Part shown: positions 14,345 to 19,394 of the stretch, piece after piece | Position numbering within the stretch: the first letter of the stretch is position 1 | How the letters are laid out: each line of letters starts with the position of its first letter | Assembly (NCBI GenBank): GCA_910578845.1 | Contig: CAJTSL010000058.1 | Span: 1 to 19,394 of the forward strand | Reading direction: 5' to 3' | DNA: 19,394 nucleotides | Source of the DNA: an uncultured Lachnospiraceae bacterium | Lineage (GTDB): Bacteria > Bacillota > Clostridia > Lachnospirales > Lachnospiraceae | Notes under the pieces: generated by a model | Seen by the model: the letters and a program-made list of their open reading frames with translations, nothing else | The model's database searches: none | What the model was told of the DNA's origin: nothing | Program-made: the position numbers and the translations under genes

Positions 14345-15130
14345 ATGAAGAAACATGACAAAAAAGGAAAACTGCCTGAACTTATCTGTATCATTTTCGG
14401 CATCCTATGTATGAGCGCCGGGTGTGGAAGCAACGAGGAAGATGAGCAGCCAGAGAAAATACAGGACACTGTAGATACACAAATACAGGATAGCGTTGTA
14501 ACAGAGAGCGCGAAAGATACGCAGATTGATTTTGCAGCGTTGGGAGAAGAAAACCCGGATATTTTCGCGTGGATCAATATTCCCGGTACCCAGATAGACT
14601 ATCCTGTCTTACAAAGCGAGCAGGCGGACGATTTTTATGAATTCCATAACGCTTCCGGAGAAGAGGACGATACTGGGGCTATTTATATAGAACTTGCCAA
14701 TCTCAAGAGCATGTGTGATTTTAATACGGTGTTACACGGCAAGACAGGTGAGGACGGAAGTGGTCTGTTTGCAGATTTATACCAGTTTGCGAATCCGGAT
14801 TTTTTCGAAGAACACGAGAAACTATATGTCTATTTAGACGGCAATATGCTGACTTATGAAATATTTGCCGCTTATGAAAGAGAAAATACAAGCCTGATCA
14901 GGACTTATGATTTTACTTATATCAATGGGTGTCAGAAATTCCTGGATGACTTATATGGTACAAGGGAAATGAGCCGGAATATCAGGGAAGGATGGGATGA
15001 CCTTACGCCTTACCATTTCCTGATCACGTTAACGACACAGAAAGAAGAGAATGCAGATAAACAATTCGTTGTCATTGCCGCTTTGATTGACGATGCGGCA
15101 GGAGAGATTGACAGAGTCGTTACCGAATAA
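14345..15130 (+). CDS. Sortase B-like lipoprotein lacking all catalytic residues
   Basis: A 261-residue exported protein. The N-terminus KKHDKKGKLPELICIIFGILCMSAGC looks like a lipoprotein signal, with Cys 27 as the lipidated residue, although Ser at -3 is not the usual Leu. An acidic linker leads to a class B sortase fold (about 65-255): FAWINIPGTQIDYPV, YEFHNASGEEDDTGAIYIE, FNTVLHGKTGEDGSGLFADL, YEIFAAYE and ITLTTQKEENADKQFVV. Where active SrtB has YGH, this has HGK (Lys at about 133); where it has STC, this has TTQ (Gln at about 232); the Arg before FVV is Gln. It cannot work as a transpeptidase. ATG 14345 is 4 bases after the LCP stop; TTG 14333 is the alternative. Confidence 0.8.
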   Translation: MKKHDKKGKLPELICIIFGILCMSAGCGSNEEDEQPEKIQDTVDTQIQDSVVTESAKDTQIDFAALGEENPDIFAWINIPGTQIDYPVLQSEQADDFYEFHNASGEEDDTGAIYIELANLKSMCDFNTVLHGKTGEDGSGLFADLYQFANPDFFEEHEKLYVYLDGNMLTYEIFAAYERENTSLIRTYDFTYINGCQKFLDDLYGTREMSRNIREGWDDLTPYHFLITLTTQKEENADKQFVVIAALIDDAAGEIDRVVTE

Positions 15131-15201
15131 AAATTCAAGCTATTTTCGCTGAAAGAGCGTAAATATAAACCACACTTAGGAACATGAAAGGAGAATTCAC
15201 A

Positions 15202-15774
15202 ATGAAAAAATTATTAGCACTTACATTGGCAGGCGTTATGGTATTCTCTATGCCGGTCCTTGCGGCGACTAGCCCTACGGCACAGGCCATTGTCGCATCC
15301 GCTGCTTCGGAGGCAGTAGCTGATGCTGCTGCGGCTGAGAACAAAACTGTCGGGGAATACATGAATAATGCTGTGACCGAAGTGCCAGGATTAGAGGATG
15401 TGACGCCTCTTGCACAAGGAGGCCATGTCATCATCAATGGCGCGCCAAGCAACCAGACATTTTCTGTTTTGAAACCGGAGAGTAAAGAAGTAAATTCGGC
15501 AAAAGACTATGCGACCTCACTTGGCGGAAAAGTATTGAATGTTGCAAAAATCAATGCTTCTATCAAAAACTTCAATACGGCGACTGTTAACTTTTATATG
15601 AAAGGCATTCTTGCCGGACAGAATATTAAAGTATACCAGTTAGTGAATGGCATATGGGTTGAACTTACGGTTTCTGAATTGAGAGAAGACCATATTGTAG
15701 TGAATATGACATCGCTTGGAACCTTGGCGTTTATCGAGATGCCAATCGTAGTGCCGACACAGCCGGCGCAATAG
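15202..15774 (+). CDS. Secreted protein of unknown function in the exopolysaccharide locus
   Basis: I do not recognise this family. It has 190 residues and a textbook signal peptide, KKLLALTLAGVMVFSMPVLA, cut after about residue 21. The next 35 residues are rich in Ala, Ser and Val (AIVASAASEAVADAAAAEN), followed by GEYMNNAVTEVPGLEDV. The second half (about 75-180) alternates hydrophobic and polar residues as a beta-sandwich would: VNFYMKGILAGQNIKVYQLV, WVELTVSELREDHIVVNM, LGTLAFIEMPIVV. There is no Cys and no cell-wall sorting motif. AAAGGAG at 15187-15193 fixes the start at ATG 15202; an ATG at 15184 overlaps that site. It is the last gene before the operon's internal terminator and may interact with the exported polymer. 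Confidence 0.8.
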   Translation: MKKLLALTLAGVMVFSMPVLAATSPTAQAIVASAASEAVADAAAAENKTVGEYMNNAVTEVPGLEDVTPLAQGGHVIINGAPSNQTFSVLKPESKEVNSAKDYATSLGGKVLNVAKINASIKNFNTATVNFYMKGILAGQNIKVYQLVNGIWVELTVSELREDHIVVNMTSLGTLAFIEMPIVVPTQPAQ

Positions 15775-15829
15775 TTTCATAGATTTTGCTGTTTTTCAGG
15801 AAAGTTTTTCTATGCGAGTGTGGAGTTAT

Positions 15830-15862
15830 ACGTACTGCCGTATGAAACGGCAGTACGTTTTT
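15830..15862 (+). terminator. Strong Rho-independent terminator inside the exopolysaccharide locus
   Basis: A perfect 12-bp stem, ACGTACTGCCGT paired with ACGGCAGTACGT, a 5-base loop ATGAA and then TTTTT. It lies 55 bases after the secreted-protein gene and about 60 bases before the sugar transferase, dividing the regulatory part of the locus from the assembly part. I saw no clear promoter between it and the next gene. Confidence 0.92.
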
Positions 15863-15921
15863 AACAAATTTTAAGGTTCAGGGACAAAGACAGATTCTTA
15901 GACTTGGAAAGGGGAAGCGTA

Positions 15922-16635
15922 ATGGATATGCAGGGGAGTGTTATGACAGATGCCATTGTGCAGCCGATACCGAAGAGGATGGGAGCAAACTATAACCGTA
16001 ACCATATGCGTGAAGTATATCAGAAAAAGAGCGCTGCTTATAAATGGGTTAAGAGAGCAATGGACATTTCGCTCTCTTGTGCGGCGTTGCTAGTGCTTTC
16101 ACCTGTTTTTCTTGCCACGGCGGCAGCAATCAAATTAGAGGATCATGGGCCGGTATTTTTCACACAGCCAAGAGCTGGGAAAGATATGAAGGCCTTCAAA
16201 ATATATAAGTTCCGCAGTATGTATGTCAATGCAGATGCCAGGATAAGTGAAATGATGGAGCAAAATGAGCAGACTGGCCACGCTTTCAAAATCAAAAATG
16301 ACCCGCGTATCACTAAAGTGGGGAAAGTCATCAGGCGTTTTTCTATTGATGAACTGCCACAGCTTATCAATATCATCAAAGGCGATATGAGCATCGTAGG
16401 GCCAAGGCCGATTCTGACATTCCAGATGGAAGAGTGCAGCCAGTACGAGAAGCAGCGCCTAATCGTACAGCCGGGTTTGACATGCTATTGGCAGATAAGC
16501 GGCAGAGCGAACATTAAGTGGGAAGAATGGGTCGAGCTGGATTTGGATTACATAGAGGACATGAGCCTCTGGACGGATATTAAAATGATCGCGCGGACGA
16601 TTCCTGCGGTGATGGATAGTGATGGGGCGTATTAA
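15922..16635 (+). CDS. Undecaprenyl-phosphate sugar-phosphate transferase (initiating transferase, WbaP/CpsE C-terminal type)
   Basis: Starts the repeat unit by moving a sugar-1-phosphate from a nucleotide sugar to undecaprenyl phosphate at the inner face of the membrane. The protein has 237 residues and is the short form, with one membrane segment (ISLSCAALLVLSPVFLATAAAI) and no N-terminal multi-helix domain. The catalytic signature blocks are present: GPVFFTQPRAGKDMKAFKIYKFRSM, IRRFSIDELPQLINIIKGDMSIVGPRP, then PGLTCYWQISGR and the end DIKMIARTIPAV. The specific sugar cannot be told. ATG 15922 is preceded by AAAGGGGA at 15908-15915; an ATG at 15928 also fits. The next gene starts 6 bases after the stop. 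Confidence 0.92.
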   Translation: MDMQGSVMTDAIVQPIPKRMGANYNRNHMREVYQKKSAAYKWVKRAMDISLSCAALLVLSPVFLATAAAIKLEDHGPVFFTQPRAGKDMKAFKIYKFRSMYVNADARISEMMEQNEQTGHAFKIKNDPRITKVGKVIRRFSIDELPQLINIIKGDMSIVGPRPILTFQMEECSQYEKQRLIVQPGLTCYWQISGRANIKWEEWVELDLDYIEDMSLWTDIKMIARTIPAVMDSDGAY

Positions 16636-16641
16636 GGAGAT

Positions 16642-17457
16642 ATGGAAGATACAACGAAGTTTTTGCAGACTTTAGAATTAGATATGGTAAAAGAACTGGT
16701 GCGTCTTTGCGACAAACATCATTTGACCTGCTTTATGGCAGGTGGGACATTCCTGGGGGCGGTGCGCCACAAAGGGTTTATCCCGTGGGATGATGACATT
16801 GATATGGGGATGTATCGGAACGATTATGATAAATTCCTAAAAATTGCTGAAACAGAGTTGCCTTATCCATATAAAATCCAAACTTATCAAAATACAGATT
16901 CCCATCATTATTATTTTTCCCATATTGTAGATACACGTTATAAAGTCAGGCGGTTAGGCAGCCTTGATAAACGTGAGGAATATGTATGGATTGACATTTT
17001 TCCATATGATGGACTGCCAAACGGAGTGGGGGGGGATATTTTTTATCTTCGCCTGTTGTTTTGTCGTTTCTGTTATCATATGGCACATTTCGATAAAATA
17101 AATATTGTCAGGAAAGACAGAGCTCTCTGGCAGAGAATTGTTCTGAAAATGCTTCTTCTGGTGCATAAGCTTTTTCAATTTGATAAGGATAAATGGATAA
17201 ATAAGATAGATGCGCTGTTGAAATCAAATGATTTGCAGGATTGTGATAGAGTGATGAGCTTTATGGGGGTGAAGTTGCAAAAAGAAATATTACCTCGAAG
17301 CGTTTATGATAATTTAATTGATTATAAATTCGAAAATATGGATCTTAAGGGACCTAAAGATAAAGATATTGTTTTATGTCAAATGTATGGAGAGTATATG
17401 AAGCTGCCACCGGAGCATCAAAGAAAATCACATCCGCTGGAAGTTTTAGATAGATAG
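16642..17457 (+). CDS. LicD family phosphotransferase, first copy
   Basis: LicD-family enzymes transfer phospho-alcohols such as phosphocholine or ribitol phosphate from a CDP carrier to a glycan. The 271-residue protein shows the full motif AGGTFLGAVRHKGFIPWDDDIDMGM (Asp residues at about 50-54, the metal and nucleotide site) after an ELDMVKELVRLCDKHHL helix. A mid-region YVWIDIFPYDGLPN and the later YDNLIDYKFENMDL and YGEYMKLPPEHQRKSHP blocks are typical. The ribosome site AAGGAG (16634-16639) overlaps the upstream stop and is only 2 bases from the ATG; this is unusually close, but the N-terminus fits the family. It is cytoplasmic and probably acts on a lipid-linked repeat unit. Confidence 0.88.
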   Translation: MEDTTKFLQTLELDMVKELVRLCDKHHLTCFMAGGTFLGAVRHKGFIPWDDDIDMGMYRNDYDKFLKIAETELPYPYKIQTYQNTDSHHYYFSHIVDTRYKVRRLGSLDKREEYVWIDIFPYDGLPNGVGGDIFYLRLLFCRFCYHMAHFDKINIVRKDRALWQRIVLKMLLLVHKLFQFDKDKWINKIDALLKSNDLQDCDRVMSFMGVKLQKEILPRSVYDNLIDYKFENMDLKGPKDKDIVLCQMYGEYMKLPPEHQRKSHPLEVLDR

Positions 17458-17503
17458 TTTTACTGAGAAATTATATTTATGTATTAATGGTTGAGAGAAA
17501 GGC

Positions 17504-18228
17504 ATGGTTATTAATATGAACATAGCACTATTGACAGCCGCGGGAGTAGGAAGCAGAATGCATCAGGATATTCCTAAACAGTTTTTGCATATTAGAAATA
17601 AACCGGTTATTTTGTATACTTTAGAAGCCTTTCAGCAGTCATTGACGAAATTATTGTAGTTTCTTTAACAAACTGGCAAGACATGCTATGGGCATATGCG
17701 AATCAGTTTAATATTACAAAATTGAAATATATTGTAGGCGGTGGAGAGAGCGGGCAAGAATCTATATATTGTGGACTAAAAGAATTAATCAAGAATCATT
17801 CAAATCAAGATGTTGTAATGGTTCATGATGGTAACAGGCCTATGATTTCACAAGAAATTATAGCAGATAGTTTTGCCATTTTTAAAAAGTATGGGAGCGC
17901 GGTTGCCGCTATTCCCTGTATAGAAGCGATTTTCGAAAGTGAAGACGGAGTTTCTTCTGATGTGGCAATTCCGAGAGAGAAATTGTGGAGAACGCAGACG
18001 CCGCATACTTATACTTTAGGGAAATTGTTAGAAGCGCATCAGATTGCAGATAAAAGAAATATCCATAATACGACAGCGTCTTGTGTGTTAATGCAGATGT
18101 TAGGCGAAAAAATATACTTTTCAAAAGGCTCGGAGAAAAATCTGAAAATAACGACTTTAGAAGATATTGAGATATTTGAATCCTATTTGGGGATGGGTAA
18201 TAAAGATTCTATGGAGTATTTAAAATAA
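17504..18228 (+). pseudogene. IspD/TarI-type cytidylyltransferase, frameshifted
   Basis: The intact gene would make a CDP-alcohol from CTP. The first part (17504 or ATG 17516 to about 17641) encodes NIALLTAAGVGSRM and DIPKQFLHIRNKPVILYTLEAF, the CTP-binding loop and conserved Lys. It then meets TAG at 17657-17659. From 17641 the -1 frame carries on with IDEIIVVSLTNWQDM, GGGESGQESIYCGL, VMVHDGNRPMIS, WRTQTPHTYTLGKL and NLKITTLEDIEIF, the rest of the family in order. A single missing base near 17639-17641 explains it, for example TCAATT reduced to TCATT. All other parts look intact, so the mutation is recent, programmed, or a sequence error. It stands between two LicD genes, whose CDP-linked donor it would supply. 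Confidence 0.82.
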
Positions 18229-18302
18229 AGATAAATGAATGTAAATATTAAATTCTACATTGATTTCTGTTTAGGCTAAGATAATGGAAAGAGGGGAATT
18301 TG

Positions 18303-19142
18303 GTGTTCAGTAATGATACGCTAGTTCGTGATATACAAATAGCAGAGCTTAAGATGTTACAATATTTGGATCAGATATGTGAAAAATATGATTTGCAATA
18401 TTATCTGTGTGGCGGGACATTGTTAGGAGCTGTTCGTGAAAAAGGGTTTATTCCCTGGGATGATGATGTAGATGTTATGATGCCCAGAAAAGACTATGAA
18501 TGGCTATTGGCGCATAGAGAGGAAATTTTCACAGATAAATATTTTCTGTATGATTATAAAATTGATAAAAAAGAAAACAATCCGAGGAGAATACCTGCTT
18601 TATGTGATAAAAGTAAAAAATTATTATTTTGCCATGGAAATACGAGTAGAGAACAATACATTTTATTAGATATTTTTGTTCTGGATGGTATGCCTCGAGG
18701 AAAAATTAGGAGAAATTTACATTATTTTCATTTTCTATTGTGGCATGCCTTATTGCAGCTATCGTGGTATGATACTACTGTAAATCAATATAGAACTGAT
18801 AGACCTAAATTAGAGAAAATAATTATTAAATTATTAAACGGTATTAAGGTTAGACCTAATTGGGATTCACAAAAATTAGTACAAAAAGAAAACAAAATTC
18901 TTGCGAAATATCCTTGGGATTGTAGTGATTATGTATGCAGTTTGTTGGGACCAAGAAAAAGAAAAGAAATTTTGCCAAAGCGATATTTTGACAATACTAT
19001 AAAATTAAAATTTGAAAATCTGATGTTGAATGTACCTGAAATGTACCATGAAGAATTAGTACATTATTATGGCGATTATATGACGCCCCCCACTAGCAGA
19101 GAAGAAAAAGAGTTACATCATAGAATTGAAATAATACGATAG
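18303..19142 (+). CDS. LicD family phosphotransferase, second copy
   Basis: A second LicD protein, 279 residues. After an N-terminal helix (IAELKMLQYLDQICEKYDLQYY) it has CGGTLLGAVREKGFIPWDDDVDVMM with the Asp cluster at about 53-57, then ILLDIFVLDGMPRG and a C-terminal YFDNTIKLKFENLMLNVP and HYYGDYMTPP, the same order as in the first copy. The two differ widely outside the motifs, so they are not a recent duplication and may act on different acceptors. GTG 18303 is preferred: GAGGGGA at 18291-18297 is 5 bases away, while TTG 18300 is too close. Its bases are clearly more AT-rich than genes before 16600. Confidence 0.88.
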   Translation: MFSNDTLVRDIQIAELKMLQYLDQICEKYDLQYYLCGGTLLGAVREKGFIPWDDDVDVMMPRKDYEWLLAHREEIFTDKYFLYDYKIDKKENNPRRIPALCDKSKKLLFCHGNTSREQYILLDIFVLDGMPRGKIRRNLHYFHFLLWHALLQLSWYDTTVNQYRTDRPKLEKIIIKLLNGIKVRPNWDSQKLVQKENKILAKYPWDCSDYVCSLLGPRKRKEILPKRYFDNTIKLKFENLMLNVPEMYHEELVHYYGDYMTPPTSREEKELHHRIEIIR

Positions 19143-19186
19143 AGGGGGATTGGCTTAGTATATTTATAGTAAGGATTATTTTGAGA

Positions 19187-19394
19187 ATGAAAAAAGTAGT
19201 TATTGATGGCTATTGCATTAAATCTGAAAAGTTTAGTGGGGCGCAACGATATGCAATTGAGATACTAAAAGAATTAGATAAATTGGTTCCTGCTGGGAAG
19301 TATGAACTGTTAATTAGTCCGAAACATAAAGCGTTAATAAATCTACAAAACATAAGCAAGGTGGAAATAGAAGCACAAAGTAAAGTATTAAGAC
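19187..19394 (+). CDS. Glycosyltransferase family 4-type protein, N-terminal part only
   Basis: The gene runs off the window; 69 codons are visible. The start KKVVIDGYCIKSEKFSGAQRYAIEILKEL matches the N-terminus of GT4 (group 1) glycosyltransferases, in which a short first strand is followed by a G-x-Q/R-R-Y/F-A loop and helix. Only the beginning of the first Rossmann domain can be seen, so neither donor nor acceptor can be named. AAGGA at 19171-19175 could serve TTG 19181 (5 bases) or ATG 19187 (11 bases). It follows the second LicD gene by 44 bases and is probably part of the repeat-unit assembly set. Confidence 0.65.
   Translation, partial: MKKVVIDGYCIKSEKFSGAQRYAIEILKELDKLVPAGKYELLISPKHKALINLQNISKVEIEAQSKVLR

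Noticed and set aside
15132..15180. Small hairpin CGCT-GAAAG-AGCG before the secreted-protein gene, considered as a terminator
   Set aside because: The stem is 4 bp and no T run follows; it does not qualify.

Overview
The window looks like a chromosomal segment of a Firmicutes bacterium of the class Clostridia, most likely a Lachnospiraceae-type gut anaerobe. This is inferred from gene content (ScpA/ScpB, TmcAL, rpsU with Gram-positive-style spacing, a CpsB/CpsC/CpsD phosphoregulatory module, LCP and sortase-like proteins), strong AGGAG-type ribosome binding sites, frequent GTG/TTG starts and extended -10 promoters. I cannot name the species.

Positions 1-5531 carry housekeeping and membrane genes on the plus strand: a ZIP metal transporter, a glycerol-1-phosphate dehydrogenase-type enzyme, a short HPr-like protein that lacks the phosphorylatable His, a CDF cation efflux protein, a cardiolipin synthase and a 1-acylglycerol-3-phosphate acyltransferase. 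The last two form a phospholipid pair. The minus-strand gene tmcAL (tRNA acetylcytidine ligase) converges on the acyltransferase with a 14-bp tail overlap and diverges from rpsU. rpsU has a strong promoter, a leader hairpin that could cover its Shine-Dalgarno and its own terminator. Then come a D-Ala-D-Ala carboxypeptidase, a membrane-anchored metallophosphoesterase, and scpA and scpB. A 142-bp fold-back element lies between scpA and scpB, and the right end of a second copy forms the first 53 bases of the window.

From about 10990 to the end lies the start of an exopolysaccharide/capsule locus. The regulatory module is cpsB (PHP-type tyrosine phosphatase), cpsC (Wzz-type), cpsD (BY-kinase with a repetitive Tyr tail) and an LCP ligase, followed by a lipoprotein with a sortase B fold that has lost its catalytic residues and a secreted protein of unknown function. 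A perfect 12-bp-stem terminator separates this from the assembly module: an initiating sugar-phosphate transferase, a LicD-family transferase, a frameshifted IspD/TarI-type cytidylyltransferase, a second LicD protein and the beginning of a glycosyltransferase. The last three genes are visibly more AT-rich than the rest, as is usual for exchangeable capsule genes.

The most interesting points are: (1) the cpsD-LCP junction, where a run of nine A's sits in the overlap, the LCP frame has no normal start codon before its membrane helix, and a one-base slip would join kinase to LCP or restore an independent LCP start; (2) the catalytically dead sortase-like lipoprotein; (3) a LicD / IspD-like pairing that parallels the human ISPD-fukutin ribitol-phosphate pathway, with the cytidylyltransferase frameshifted here; (4) the fold-back repeat family. 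No stretch longer than 300 bases lacks a gene, and I saw no tRNA, CRISPR array or insertion-sequence transposase.
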